Positions 45,143 to 54,770 are shown, counted from the first letter of the stretch. The stretch: DNA of 64,000 nt from Methanoregulaceae archaeon UBA467 (GCA_002503825.1 DASP01000017.1:106623-170622); one strand, 5' to 3'. The notes: generated from the letters alone by a model not told the origin. Made by a program: numbers and translations.

Positions 45143-45904
45143 TTACCCCACCTCCCCACTCACCCCCGAAAACGAACTCCACTCCACCTTACCACCCAGC
45201 TCAAACCTCCCACCAACAGCAAGCGATTCAGACATACCGTTCACGTACCCCAGCTCACCCGAAGGACCGATACCGGCCATACTTCCCGACCGTGCGAAGA
45301 AGGTCCCGGACCCGGATCCGTCACTCAGTACCACAAACCCAAGAGAATCAGGCATCACATCATCCGCCTGGGAAATGCTCCCCTGCGAACGATACACCAG
45401 ATCGTTCACCGAAAACGAGGTCCCGGTGATCACGCTCTCGCAGTACGGGACCGCCGTGTAATTCGCTGCATCGGCCTGCAAAGCCTCCACTCCACAGGTC
45501 GCAGCAGCAGCCCCGGCCCCGACCGAGAAGAGCGACAAGCTCTCGTCATACAGACCGGTCCCGCCGGTCGTCACCATGCTCCCGGTCGAAAACGTCACAA
45601 TCTCGGAGATATCCAGAGACCTAAACCCTTCATACTGCCCCGGTCCGGTCGACAACAGCGACCCGGAATAACTCCCGGTCAATATCTCCTGCCCGGGTGC
45701 AAGCGGAGGCACACCGTTCAGGTCTCCGCTCGACGCAGACCACCCCCAGCCGGACGAGACCGACATCACCTGGTCGCTCCCGCCGAGCAGTGCAACACTC
45801 ATCACCGCTGCATCGGCATGACCACAGCAGGCAACACCTGCCACGACCGCCGCAAATACGCACCCGGCAATGAGCATCTTCCGGCGTCGTGTTAAACGAT
45901 TCAT
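45143..45904 (-). CDS. Secreted protein of unknown function
   Basis: A 253-residue protein. A basic start (MNRLTRRRK) and hydrophobic LIAGCVFAAVVAGVACC form a signal peptide ending near HADA. The rest is rich in Gly, Ser and hydrophobics in alternating pattern (VVLSDGSGSGTFFARSG, GGRFELGGKVEWSSFSG), suggesting an all-beta surface protein. No family recognised. It starts two bases after the stop of the preceding gene and is the last of a four-gene minus-strand unit with other small exported proteins, so it may be a virion or cell-surface component. Confidence 0.6.
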   Translation of the reverse strand: MNRLTRRRKMLIAGCVFAAVVAGVACCGHADAAVMSVALLGGSDQVMSVSSGWGWSASSGDLNGVPPLAPGQEILTGSYSGSLLSTGPGQYEGFRSLDISEIVTFSTGSMVTTGGTGLYDESLSLFSVGAGAAAATCGVEALQADAANYTAVPYCESVITGTSFSVNDLVYRSQGSISQADDVMPDSLGFVVLSDGSGSGTFFARSGSMAGIGPSGELGYVNGMSESLAVGGRFELGGKVEWSSFSGVSGEVG

Positions 45905-45906
45905 CG

Positions 45907-46275
45907 TCAGGCCTCCGTCTTACCGGATGCCTTCACCAGACCATACTCGATCTCGTACCATGCGGACGGGACCGTAATCGTGTAGGTCGCCTTCCGTTCC
46001 GATTCCGCCTCTGCCACCTGCCGGAGCAGCGATTCACGCTCTTCCGGCGAGTGGTCAAATGTCAGCCAACGCCGGGTCGAGGTGCTCATCTTGTAGGACC
46101 TGCCCGGTACACTGGCCGGTGCGGTGCTGACCGAGTCATCGGCCGGGTCGAAGAAGGCGACCACCTGTGCGTTCTCGGCCTGAATGGTGTTCTTCTGTCG
46201 GTTCTGAATATAAGCGAACAGTGCCAGGATAGCGGTGGCGAACAGTTCAATGATCGTGATGAGTTCGGGTTCCAT
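45907..46275 (-). CDS. Single-helix membrane protein, unknown
   Basis: A 122-residue protein. MEPELITIIELFATAILALF is a membrane helix at the N-terminus, followed by a cytosolic or external domain with FFDPADDSVSTAPAS and a charged segment SPEERESLLRQVAEAESE. No family recognised. The ATG at 46275 is preferred over 46311 because the helix begins there. It overlaps the preceding small gene by 29 bases and is followed two bases later by the secreted protein gene. Confidence 0.55.
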   Translation of the reverse strand: MEPELITIIELFATAILALFAYIQNRQKNTIQAENAQVVAFFDPADDSVSTAPASVPGRSYKMSTSTRRWLTFDHSPEERESLLRQVAEAESERKATYTITVPSAWYEIEYGLVKASGKTEA

Positions 46276-46438
46276 GCTGATGCTCCACGTAGTGATTCTT
46301 CCGGTGCTCATCCTTCAGCCGTTCAAAGTCGGCGCATACCGCGTCATACTGCCCGATCTTCTGGTAGATGGTCAAGAGGGCCGGGTATACCGGTAGCACG
46401 ACGGCGAGGATGATGACAATAATATCAGGATTTTCCAT
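46247..46438 (-). CDS. Small membrane protein, unknown
   Basis: A 63-residue protein: MENPDIIVIILAVVLPVYPA is the membrane segment and the tail is charged and histidine-rich (NHYVEHQHGTRTHHDH). GGGAG lies five to six bases before the ATG at 46438; the longer open frame has no such site. Its position and size recall holin-like or envelope peptides of viruses, but this is not shown by homology. Confidence 0.55.
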   Translation of the reverse strand: MENPDIIVIILAVVLPVYPALLTIYQKIGQYDAVCADFERLKDEHRKNHYVEHQHGTRTHHDH

Positions 46439-46520
46439 GATAACTCCCGAAATGACGGGAGAAAAAGAGAGGGAGAGCCCGAGGGATCTTCCACCCCCCA
46501 GCCCCGTCAGATGGTGAACC

Positions 46521-47024
46521 TCAGGCCAGTGCCGGAACGGTGTCGGCCCATGCCTCGACGGTTGCAACAATGGCATCGTCGGAGTAGGATGAGACCCGCA
46601 CTGCCTGGCGTGAGAACGACACGTAGTAGATCTCCCCGCTGGCGTCGTGGCACTTCAGGGTTGCCGAATAGGCCTCTCCTTCGGTATCACGGACCGCGTC
46701 TCCGCCCATTGCGGTTGCAAGGGCTTCATTCGCAAGGATGTTTGCAATGGTCGTGTTGAACGCTGCAACGGTCGGACACTTTGCACTGGCGTTCCCGACC
46801 GCCTTTGCCTCGTTGTCCTCGTAGACTGCCTTTGCAGTGTACGACTCCTTGCTCTTGATCACCGTGGCCTGCGGGACCCCGCCGACGTCATACGTGGTGC
46901 ATCCAAACGGGTTGGTGCCGATAACTTCGTTGACGATGGTGGTGAACGATGCGACATCCGCGATGGGTGCGGCAAGCGTTCGGACTGCCGTCTTGGTGAC
47001 GGTCTGCTGGATGAAATCAGCCAT
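46521..47024 (-). CDS. Unknown protein, possible structural protein of the integrated element
   Basis: A 167-residue soluble protein: MADFIQQTVTKTAVRTLAAP, then FTTIVNEVIGTNPFGCTTYD, a middle rich in Ala and Thr, and EAWADTVPALA at the end. No signal or helix. No family recognised. It is first in the unit, behind a good promoter (TTTATAAC at 47079-47087) and a GGAG ribosome site, which suggests strong expression as for a capsid or coat protein; this is an inference only. Confidence 0.6.
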   Translation of the reverse strand: MADFIQQTVTKTAVRTLAAPIADVASFTTIVNEVIGTNPFGCTTYDVGGVPQATVIKSKESYTAKAVYEDNEAKAVGNASAKCPTVAAFNTTIANILANEALATAMGGDAVRDTEGEAYSATLKCHDASGEIYYVSFSRQAVRVSSYSDDAIVATVEAWADTVPALA

Positions 47025-47078
47025 GTTTTGGTAGCTCCTGCCCCCCGTGTGAGGGCGTGGGAAAATAGATTCGGCATG

Positions 47079-47087
47079 TTATAAATT
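47079..47087 (-). promoter_or_regulatory. TATA element of the 47.0-45.1 kb operon
   Basis: AATTTATAAC on the minus strand, about 55 bases before the ATG at 47024; transcription would start near 47055, leaving a leader of about 30 bases that holds the GGAG ribosome site. Confidence 0.5.
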
Positions 47088-47169
47088 TTTGGGGCACCCG
47101 TCGCATTGGGAATTATTGCATGCTCCGTTTATGAATTAAAGGCCAACGAGGAAATTTGAAAGTGTAGAA

Positions 47170-47330
47170 TCACGCCGGCGGGTCGGGTGAAAGATCCCCG
47201 GCCGGGACAAATAACGGACCCTTGCGAGTGCAGCCGGTGATAACCGGGGTAAGGGACCGCAGCGGAATGGTGTACATATCATTCTCTGCCACCAGGTACA
47301 TCCTGGTGATAATGAATGATACGAATAATC
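47170..47330 (-). pseudogene. Fragment similar to the 3' end of the gene at 57294-57809
   Basis: The frame ending at 47170 reads ENDMYTIPLRSLTPVITGC, then TRKGPLFVPAGDLSPDPPA, which matches the end of the 57294 protein (LHTVPLRSLTPVITGC and RKGPLFVPAEDLSPD). At DNA level 47204-47273 and 57328-57397 differ at about six of 70 positions in the same orientation. Upstream the likeness fades around 47330 and no good start is seen, so this is a truncated copy or recombination scar. Confidence 0.7.
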
Positions 47331-47610
47331 TGTCTGTTTCAACCCTGATGAACGGTAATGCACCTTTATACCATGATGTTGCCCTGACGGGATGACGTGG
47401 GCAAAAAGGAGCGGACGGTAAAGAGTGAATTTCCTGATATGCATATACCGTTCACGCCCGGCAGAAAACCTGAAAAACCGGGTTAAAATTCCGATACGGC
47501 ACATTTCCAATCACCTGCGATAAAACCGGTTGTCAAACCGGGATAGATTTAATTATTACGTTAACCCAGTCCTCACTACCAACAGCTCACCACGGGGGGG
47601 TGATCGGTAC

Positions 47611-48666
47611 ATGAGGATACCCTGGCGTATCGGAGAAAAAGGATCGCGAAGTACTGTTATAGTAATTATTCTCGCTCTTGTGGTTATCACCGTTACATTG
47701 GGGGCCATTATAATGACGACAACCCAGAAACCTTCAATCACCTTCAACGGGGGCCAGTGGGATTCCATACGGTTCAACAACGCCCTTGCCGGATATATTT
47801 TCAAACATGGATATGGGTACCCGGTCGTGGTCCGGGATTCCACGGAATTTACCATGGAAGAAGATCTGGCGACCGGGAAAACCGATGTGGAGATGGAGGT
47901 CTGGTCCCAGAACAAGGCGGACTGGTACAAAGAACAGATTGCCCGCGGCACAATCATCGACCTTGGCCCGGTATTTGATTCAGGCCCGCAGTACTATATC
48001 ATACCCGCCTGGATGGCAGAACAGTACCAGATTGAGACCATTTACGACATGAAGAACTACTCGTACCTGATGCAGGACCCAAAAGATCCTACCAAGGGCC
48101 TGTTCATCAACAATCCCAAATCCTGGACAAGTTACCGCATCAATGAAGTGAAACTTGAGGCCTATGGCCTGAGCCGGTACTATAACGCTGTGACCCCGCA
48201 GTCAGATAAGGCCTTTGAGGCAGTCTACATCAATGCCCAGGAGAACCACCAGCCGGTCTTCGGGTACTACTGGTCACCGACAGCCCTGATGGGAAGCTAT
48301 GACTGGTACATCCTCAAAGAGCCACCCTACACAGACGCGTGCTGGAACGAAGTGACTGCAGCCGTCAACAATCCGGGACTCCGGCCACTGGCCAATGCCT
48401 GTGCCTATCCCGATATACCCGTCACCACGGCTGTATCAAAGCAGATGCCGGCAAAGGCCCCGGACGTCGTGGAGATGCTCATGAAGATGGAGGTTGGGAT
48501 CGATCCCATGAATCACGAACTGGCCTGGGCCCGGAAGAACAACGTCACTGACTGGGACCTCGTCGCCATCCACTACCTCCGGAACAATGAGGACCACTGG
48601 AAGACCTGGGTAACCCCCACGGCCTATGCAGGAATAAAGCAGGCGCTGGAGAACATTCCTCCCTGA
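47611..48666 (+). CDS. OpuAC-like substrate-binding protein, membrane anchored
   Basis: A 351-residue protein. A basic start (MRIPWRIGEKGSRS) and one helix (VIVIILALVVITVTLGAIIM) anchor it; the rest is an external ligand-binding domain. FNGGQWDSIRFNNALAGYIF and FGYYWSPTALMGSYDW match OpuAC/ProX proteins that bind glycine betaine or choline. No permease or ATPase is nearby. The next gene, 14 bases on, is a transmembrane histidine kinase, so this may serve as a sensor protein and not a transporter. The ATG at 47611 follows GGGGGGTGATC; an earlier open frame has no site. Confidence 0.78.
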   Translation: MRIPWRIGEKGSRSTVIVIILALVVITVTLGAIIMTTTQKPSITFNGGQWDSIRFNNALAGYIFKHGYGYPVVVRDSTEFTMEEDLATGKTDVEMEVWSQNKADWYKEQIARGTIIDLGPVFDSGPQYYIIPAWMAEQYQIETIYDMKNYSYLMQDPKDPTKGLFINNPKSWTSYRINEVKLEAYGLSRYYNAVTPQSDKAFEAVYINAQENHQPVFGYYWSPTALMGSYDWYILKEPPYTDACWNEVTAAVNNPGLRPLANACAYPDIPVTTAVSKQMPAKAPDVVEMLMKMEVGIDPMNHELAWARKNNVTDWDLVAIHYLRNNEDHWKTWVTPTAYAGIKQALENIPP

Positions 48667-48680
48667 CGTGATGATCGGAA

Positions 48681-51600
48681 ATGCCGCCGTTTTTTAAGAC
48701 CATAAGGACAAAGACCCTCCTCTCGGTCATTATTCCATTCGTTGTCGTCCTCATTCTCGTGGCAGTCCTCGGCACCATCATGTTTGAGTACAATACCCAG
48801 GAAGCGGTCAAACAACGGGACACGGAACTCGCCACGATATCCGCAGCCCGGCTATCAGAAGGCCTGAACCAGTATGCCTGGATCCTGCAGCGGACAGGAA
48901 CAGGTGATGATATCCGTTCGATGGACCCGGCACGGGCACAGGAAGCGCTCACGCAGGCGGCTGCAAACGGCCAGTTCACGGTATTTGACGGGGGAGTCAT
49001 ACTCTATGACAGCCATGGCGAGGTTCTGGCAGCTGTACCCGCACCGGATACCAGCACAACCGGGACGTTTCCCGATCCCGCTGTTTTTGCCAGGGCGAAT
49101 ACAACCCTGCGGCCGTCATATTCCAACGTATTCCAGGACGAAAAATCCGGTAATGACATGATCCTCATCGCTGTTCCGGTGCTGGACAGCAGCGGGAACA
49201 TGGCCGGGGTCCTGGCAGGGTCCTGTACCCTGGAGTATTCCTTGATCGGCTCCCTTTTTGTCGATGTACTCGAAATCAGGCCCGGAGGGAGCGGGTATGC
49301 GTACCTCGTGGACGGCAACGGTGTTCCGATCTATCACCGGTACATGCCGGGAATTGATCCCGGGTTTGCAGCACAGGAACCGGTACAGCGGGTAACAGGA
49401 GGGGAGACCGGCGCAGTGCTGACGCAGGATACCCCCGGAGGAGACCTAGTGATATCGGCATTCGCTCCGGTGCCGGGGACCAGCTGGGGTGTCATCACCC
49501 ATGAAGACTGGGAGACGGTTTTCGGCCCCCGGCGGAATTATAATTACTGGATCCTCGTCCTCATCATAGCCGGTGGTGCAATCTCGGGAGCACTTGTTTT
49601 CATCCAGGTAACACGGATACTGGGCCCTATCCAGGACCTTACTCTTGGTGCACAGCGTATCGGTGAAGGCGATTTCACACCGATGAGGGTGCCGGAGAGC
49701 GGGGATGAGATCCAGACCCTGGCGGTACAATTCAACAAGATGGTAGCTGCCCTCGAATATTTATTTGCCGAACGCAAAAAGGCGGAGTCTGTACTGAGCG
49801 ATAGTGAACAGCGGTTCCGCAAGATCTTTGAGGAAGGGCCGCTGGGCATGGCGATGGCGGACCTCACCGACGGCAGGTTCTTCAGTGTCAACCGTGCTTT
49901 CTGCGAGATGCTGGGATACACGGAAGAAGAGTTGAAGCAGCGAACTTTTTTAGATGTCACCCATCCCGATTATCGCGCTGATGACGTGGAAGTGGTCAGG
50001 CGCTTGCGGGAAGGACAAATTCAGAAACACATTACCGAGAAGCGATACCTGAAGAAGAATGGTGATGTGATCTGGGGTTCGCGAGCTCTGACGAAGATCG
50101 GCAGCGCAGACGGCACGTCATCCTATGCTCTGGCGATGATCGAGAACATCACCGGACGCAAACAGGCAGAGGTGGCGTTACGCAATACCCACGAGCGTCT
50201 CCGGCGTTTTGTCGATGCCAACATCATCGGTGTCGTTATCGCAAGCCCGTCCGGGAGCATCATCGAGGCCAATGATTATTACCTGCATCTTATCGGTTAT
50301 ACGCGAGAAGAGTTCGAACAAGGCAGGATTAACTGGCGCACCATCACGCCGCCCGAATGGCTCCCTGCTGATGAACATGCGATCGAAGAACTCCGCAAAC
50401 GAGGCACATGCACGCCGTACGAGAAGGAATATGTCCGGCGGGACGGGACCCGGGTCCCGGTCTTCCTGTCCGACGCCATGCTGCCGGGTCCCGAAGAACA
50501 AATTGCCGCTTTCGTTCTGGACATCACCGAACAAAAGCGCATAGAAGAAGCGCTCCGCCAGAGCGAGGAAAGTTACCGGTATCTCTTTGAAAACATGCTG
50601 GAGGGTTTTGCCTATTGCCGGATGCTGTTTGACGAATCCGGGCACCCGGCAGACTTTATCTATCTTAATGTCAATCCTGCATTTGATCGGATAATCGGGG
50701 TAACCACGGTCACAGGAAAGCCAGTCACCGAAGTATTTCCCGGGATCAAAGAAGCATTCCCGGAACTATTCGAGATCTATGGCAGGGTTGCATCGACCGG
50801 TGAGCCGGAAATATTTGATATCGATTTCAAACCCTCCAAAAAGTGGTTGCAAATATCAGTGTATTCCCCGGCAAAGGAGTACTTTGTAGCTATTTTTGAA
50901 GACATAACCGAACGAAAGCTGGCAGAAGAAGCATTATCCGAGAGTGAAGAACGACTCAGGTTCGCCCTTGACGGTACAAATGACGGAATATGGGACGTCG
51001 ATCTGGTGACCGGAAAGGTATACCTGAGCCCGCGAGGCTGCGAGATTCTCGGTTTCAAACCCGAAGAATTACCAGACGTCGTAAAGGTCTGGAGCGATCT
51101 GGTCTACCCTGAAGACCTGCCGGCGACCAATGCTGCATTAGATGCATATTTTGAAAAAAAGATTGAGATCTTCTCGGTAGAACAACGTCTCAGGACAAAG
51201 CCCGGAGCGTGGAAATGGATGCATACCCGCGGTAAAGCGGTTGCATGGGATAATGACGGCCGACCGCTACGCATGACGGGGACCTATACCGACATCTCGG
51301 ATCGCAAGCAGGCAGAAGCGGATATCCGGTTGAAAGACGAGTTGCTCCATTTAACCGGAGAGATGGCAAAGGTGGGCGGATGGGAATTCGACGCACGGAC
51401 CGGGCACGGGACCTGGACGGATGAAGTGGCACGGATCCATGATATGGACCCTGACCAGGAAACCAGTGTTGAGACAGGGCTCGGGTTCTATTCGGGTGAA
51501 TACCGGGAGAAAATAGACACTGCGATCAAGGATGCGGTCGAAAACGCCATACCCTATGATCTCGAACTGGAGATGGTAACGGCCAGGGGCAGGCACAAGT

Positions 51601-52853
51601 GGGTAAGGACAATGGGTCTTCCCATCCTCGATGATAATACGGTCGTCAAAGTGCGGGGTATTTTCCAGGATATCACCGAGCGCAAGCTGGCGGAAGATGC
51701 CCTGCGGGAAAGCGAGTCGCGGTACCGTGTTATCCTCCAAACTGCCATTGATGGCTTCTGGATAGCAGATATGCAGGGGCGGCTGCAGGATGTCAACGAG
51801 ACCTATTGCCGGATGAGCGGTTACACCCGGCCGGAACTGCTGGGTATGAACATCACCGACGTGGAAGCAATCGAAACCCATGCCGAAACTGCCGCACACC
51901 TTCAAACGTTCAAGGTAATGGGCGAGGATCACTTTGAGTCCAGGCACCGCCGAAAGGATGGTACTGTTTTCGACGTTGACGTCAGCGTCCAGTACCGCGA
52001 CGTTGGAGGCGGGCATATCATTGTTTTCCTGCGTGACATTACCGAGCGCAAACGGGCTGAACTGGAACTCCTCGAAGCCCATCGCGATCTCGAAAAGAAA
52101 GTCATCGAGCGCACCCGTGAACTCTCGGATGCAAACGAACGGCTCAAGGATCTCGACCGGCTCAAGTCGATGTTCATCGCATCCATGAGTCACGAGCTCC
52201 GGACACCGCTCAACTCCATCATCGGCTTTACCGGCATTATAGTGAAAGGGATGACCGGGGAGATCAACCCGGAGCAGAAAAAGCAACTCGAAATGGTGCA
52301 GAGCAGTGCCCGGCACCTGCTCGCACTTATCAACGATGTGATCGACATCTCGAAAATCGAGGCAGGAAAGATCGAAGCGAGTGTATCCACGTTCGATCTT
52401 TCTGATGTTCTGGCCGATGCACAAAACACCTTTGATAGGGCAGCAGCAGATCAGGGGCTTGTACTGAATGTTGAAATTCCCGGCCCTGTTCTTGTCACCA
52501 GCGACGAACGTCGCATCAAACAAATCATCTTTAACCTTATCTCCAACGGGATCAAGTTTACCGATGAGGGAAGGGTTGATGTGACAATGAAACAGAATGG
52601 GGATATTGTCGAAGTCAGTGTAAGTGATACCGGTATCGGCATCAGCGAGGAAGATCTGGCACAACTCTTCCGGCCCTTTGTCCGGGTGCAGGTGCCGGGA
52701 CGCCTTACCGAGGGGACAGGACTCGGGTTGTACCTTTCGAAAAAAATTGCGAGGTTCCTTGGCGGGGATATATCAGGGAAGAGTGAGCTGCACAAGGGGA
52801 GCGTGTTTGTGTTCTCCTTCCCGGTCACCTATGAAAAACAGGAGGAAATATGA
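48681..52853 (+). CDS. Multi-PAS transmembrane sensor histidine kinase
   Basis: A 1390-residue kinase. A first helix (about 13-35), an external double Cache-type domain (about 36-275), a second helix (about 287-306), a HAMP domain (about 307-360), then six PAS repeats (roughly 370-490, 500-620, 625-745, 750-875, 880-1000 and 1005-1125), several ending in the linker DITERK. The dimerisation helix MSHELRTPLNSIIGF carries the phospho-accepting His1171, and the ATPase domain has N1285 in FNLISNGIKFT plus DTGIGIS and GTGLGLYL. It probably reads an external ligand, perhaps with the binding protein upstream, and phosphorylates the receivers downstream. A four-base overlap couples it to the next gene. 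Confidence 0.93.
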   Translation: MPPFFKTIRTKTLLSVIIPFVVVLILVAVLGTIMFEYNTQEAVKQRDTELATISAARLSEGLNQYAWILQRTGTGDDIRSMDPARAQEALTQAAANGQFTVFDGGVILYDSHGEVLAAVPAPDTSTTGTFPDPAVFARANTTLRPSYSNVFQDEKSGNDMILIAVPVLDSSGNMAGVLAGSCTLEYSLIGSLFVDVLEIRPGGSGYAYLVDGNGVPIYHRYMPGIDPGFAAQEPVQRVTGGETGAVLTQDTPGGDLVISAFAPVPGTSWGVITHEDWETVFGPRRNYNYWILVLIIAGGAISGALVFIQVTRILGPIQDLTLGAQRIGEGDFTPMRVPESGDEIQTLAVQFNKMVAALEYLFAERKKAESVLSDSEQRFRKIFEEGPLGMAMADLTDGRFFSVNRAFCEMLGYTEEELKQRTFLDVTHPDYRADDVEVVRRLREGQIQKHITEKRYLKKNGDVIWGSRALTKIGSADGTSSYALAMIENITGRKQAEVALRNTHERLRRFVDANIIGVVIASPSGSIIEANDYYLHLIGYTREEFEQGRINWRTITPPEWLPADEHAIEELRKRGTCTPYEKEYVRRDGTRVPVFLSDAMLPGPEEQIAAFVLDITEQKRIEEALRQSEESYRYLFENMLEGFAYCRMLFDESGHPADFIYLNVNPAFDRIIGVTTVTGKPVTEVFPGIKEAFPELFEIYGRVASTGEPEIFDIDFKPSKKWLQISVYSPAKEYFVAIFEDITERKLAEEALSESEERLRFALDGTNDGIWDVDLVTGKVYLSPRGCEILGFKPEELPDVVKVWSDLVYPEDLPATNAALDAYFEKKIEIFSVEQRLRTKPGAWKWMHTRGKAVAWDNDGRPLRMTGTYTDISDRKQAEADIRLKDELLHLTGEMAKVGGWEFDARTGHGTWTDEVARIHDMDPDQETSVETGLGFYSGEYREKIDTAIKDAVENAIPYDLELEMVTARGRHKWVRTMGLPILDDNTVVKVRGIFQDITERKLAEDALRESESRYRVILQTAIDGFWIADMQGRLQDVNETYCRMSGYTRPELLGMNITDVEAIETHAETAAHLQTFKVMGEDHFESRHRRKDGTVFDVDVSVQYRDVGGGHIIVFLRDITERKRAELELLEAHRDLEKKVIERTRELSDANERLKDLDRLKSMFIASMSHELRTPLNSIIGFTGIIVKGMTGEINPEQKKQLEMVQSSARHLLALINDVIDISKIEAGKIEASVSTFDLSDVLADAQNTFDRAAADQGLVLNVEIPGPVLVTSDERRIKQIIFNLISNGIKFTDEGRVDVTMKQNGDIVEVSVSDTGIGISEEDLAQLFRPFVRVQVPGRLTEGTGLGLYLSKKIARFLGGDISGKSELHKGSVFVFSFPVTYEKQEEI

Positions 52854-53212
52854 TAAAAGTGCTGGTTATTGAGGACAATGAGATGAACCGGTATCTCATC
52901 TCCTTTATTTTGAAAGGGGAGGGGTTTGACGTGATCGAGGCAGTCACCGGGGAGGAAGGGGTTGAAAAGGCTGTGAGCGAGAGCCCGGATATGATCCTGA
53001 TGGACATCCAGCTCCCGGGCATTGACGGCTACGAAGCGACCCGGCGTATCCGGGCTTCCCCGGCGAAGGATACGATCCCGATAGTGGCACTCACGTCCTA
53101 CGCGATGGCTGGTGACCGGGAGCGGGCACTTGATGCAGGGTGTACCGGGTATGTCGAAAAACCTATCAACCCGGATACCATCATCGACGAACTGAAAAAA
53201 TATATGAAATGA
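52850..53212 (+). CDS. Single-domain response regulator (CheY-like)
   Basis: A 120-residue receiver domain: VLVIEDNEMNRYLIS with the acidic pair, LMDIQLPGIDGYEA with phospho-site D52, IVALTSYAM with the switch threonine and YVEKPI with the conserved lysine. No output domain. The start overlaps the kinase stop (ATGA), so it is the natural partner of that kinase. It may pass phosphate on or act by protein contact. Confidence 0.93.
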   Translation: MIKVLVIEDNEMNRYLISFILKGEGFDVIEAVTGEEGVEKAVSESPDMILMDIQLPGIDGYEATRRIRASPAKDTIPIVALTSYAMAGDRERALDAGCTGYVEKPINPDTIIDELKKYMK

Positions 53213-53216
53213 CCGG

Positions 53217-54770
53217 ATGGAATGTGGAACTCCCATGGAACAGGATCCAGCACCAGACAGGCACCAGCAAAAACCAAAAATCCTGATCGTCGACGACGAT
53301 GAGAAGAACCGGTACCTGCTCGAGGTGATATTCAATACCGAAGGCTACGATGTGGTCCCTGCAAAAAACGGTATCGACGCCCTCGCGAAGCTAAAAAACG
53401 ACCGGTTTATCGCGATTATTTCCGACATACTGATGCCGGGCATGGACGGGTTCCGCCTGATCCGGGAGTGCAAGAATGACCCTGCACTGCAGGAGATTCC
53501 CTTCATCTTCTATTCAGCCACGTACACTGACAGGAAGGACGAGGTATTCGGGCTCTCTCTCGGTGCGGAACGCTATATCATCAAGCCAAAAGAGCCTGAA
53601 GAACTGATCCGCCTCTTCAAAGAGGTTTTAGAACAGCATAACCGGTCGTCCCGGGACTATACACAAAAACCCGTGATTGATGATGAGACATTCACCCGTG
53701 AATATTCTCTCCGGGTCGGCGCAAAGATGGATAAGAAGGTACAACTACTGAAAGAGACCGAACAGAAATACCAGTTACTCTTCGAAAACATCAATGATGC
53801 GGTCTTCATCCATGAGATCACGGGCGACGGCAAACCCGGGCGGCTGATCGAGGTAAACCGGGCAGCATGCGAGGTGCTCGGCTACTTGCGTGAAGAACTG
53901 CTGAATATGACTATGCAGGATATAATTTCAGAACAAAACCTCCCGGCAGCCGACAGTATCAGACATGCCCTGATACAAGAAGGGGTGACACATTATGAGG
54001 GGGTTTACCGGAAAAAAGACGGGACATATCTGCCGGTTGAAGTGCGGCTCCGTCTCTTCGAATACCAGGGAACGAGTGTCGCTATCTCCAGCGTCCGCGA
54101 CATCACCGAACGCAAGCGGGCGGAAGAGGAGATGCAGCGTTCGTTTGAACGGTTCAGGACAGTCCTCGACAGCCTCGACGCACTGGTGTATGTCGCGGAC
54201 ATACAGACGTACGATCTTTTATTCATCAACAAATATGGGAAAGACATCTGGGGAGATGTTGAAGGAAAGGTATGCTGGCAGTCTATCCAGTCCGATCAGA
54301 CGGGGCCATGCTCATTCTGCACCAACGACAGGCTCGTTGACAAAGACGGACACTCAACCGGCGTGTACCGGTGGGAGTTCAAAAATACCATCACGGGAAA
54401 GTGGTACGACTGTCGTGACAGGGCAATCCGGTGGCTGGACGGGCGCCTCGTGAGGATTGAGATCGCAACAGACATTACACCACGTAAAGAAGCAGAAATG
54501 CAGGTCAAACATGCGGTCGGGCAGATTACATCGAATATGGAGCAGATGGCGATATTAAATGACAGCATCCGGAACCCGCTTGCAGTTATCGTTGCCGCCA
54601 CCGACCTGGAAGGCGGGGAGTACGCAAAGAAAATTCTCACATCTGCCCATGAGATAGATAAGATTATTGCAATGCTGGATTCCGGGTGGATACAATCGGA
54701 AAAAGTACGTAACTTTCTCAAGACTCATTACAAGTTCTACGAGGAGGAAGAGCAGGATGAGAATAGTTAA
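53217..54770 (+). CDS. REC-PAS-PAS protein with degenerate kinase H-box
   Basis: A 517-residue protein. Receiver about residues 20-140 (ILIVDDDEKNRYLL, phospho-site D70 in ISDILMPGMDGF), then two PAS domains (about 180-300 and 300-425), the second with a CxxC (GPCSFC) that could bind metal or haem. The end has MEQMAILNDSIRNPLAVIV, like a HisKA helix with asparagine where histidine should be, and no ATPase domain follows. It cannot be a normal kinase and may act as a scaffold or dimer partner. ATG 53217; ATG 53235 possible. Confidence 0.85.
   Translation: MECGTPMEQDPAPDRHQQKPKILIVDDDEKNRYLLEVIFNTEGYDVVPAKNGIDALAKLKNDRFIAIISDILMPGMDGFRLIRECKNDPALQEIPFIFYSATYTDRKDEVFGLSLGAERYIIKPKEPEELIRLFKEVLEQHNRSSRDYTQKPVIDDETFTREYSLRVGAKMDKKVQLLKETEQKYQLLFENINDAVFIHEITGDGKPGRLIEVNRAACEVLGYLREELLNMTMQDIISEQNLPAADSIRHALIQEGVTHYEGVYRKKDGTYLPVEVRLRLFEYQGTSVAISSVRDITERKRAEEEMQRSFERFRTVLDSLDALVYVADIQTYDLLFINKYGKDIWGDVEGKVCWQSIQSDQTGPCSFCTNDRLVDKDGHSTGVYRWEFKNTITGKWYDCRDRAIRWLDGRLVRIEIATDITPRKEAEMQVKHAVGQITSNMEQMAILNDSIRNPLAVIVAATDLEGGEYAKKILTSAHEIDKIIAMLDSGWIQSEKVRNFLKTHYKFYEEEEQDENS

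Noticed and set aside
45122..46413. Plus-strand frames of 257 and 174 codons
   Set aside because: They are antisense to a chain of minus-strand genes with signal peptides, ribosome sites and two-base spacing, and have low-complexity Arg/His/Pro-rich products.
51351..52664. 437-codon open frame on the minus strand
   Set aside because: It lies wholly antisense to the PAS and kinase domains of the large sensor kinase, which have clear motifs. No motif is visible in the antisense product.
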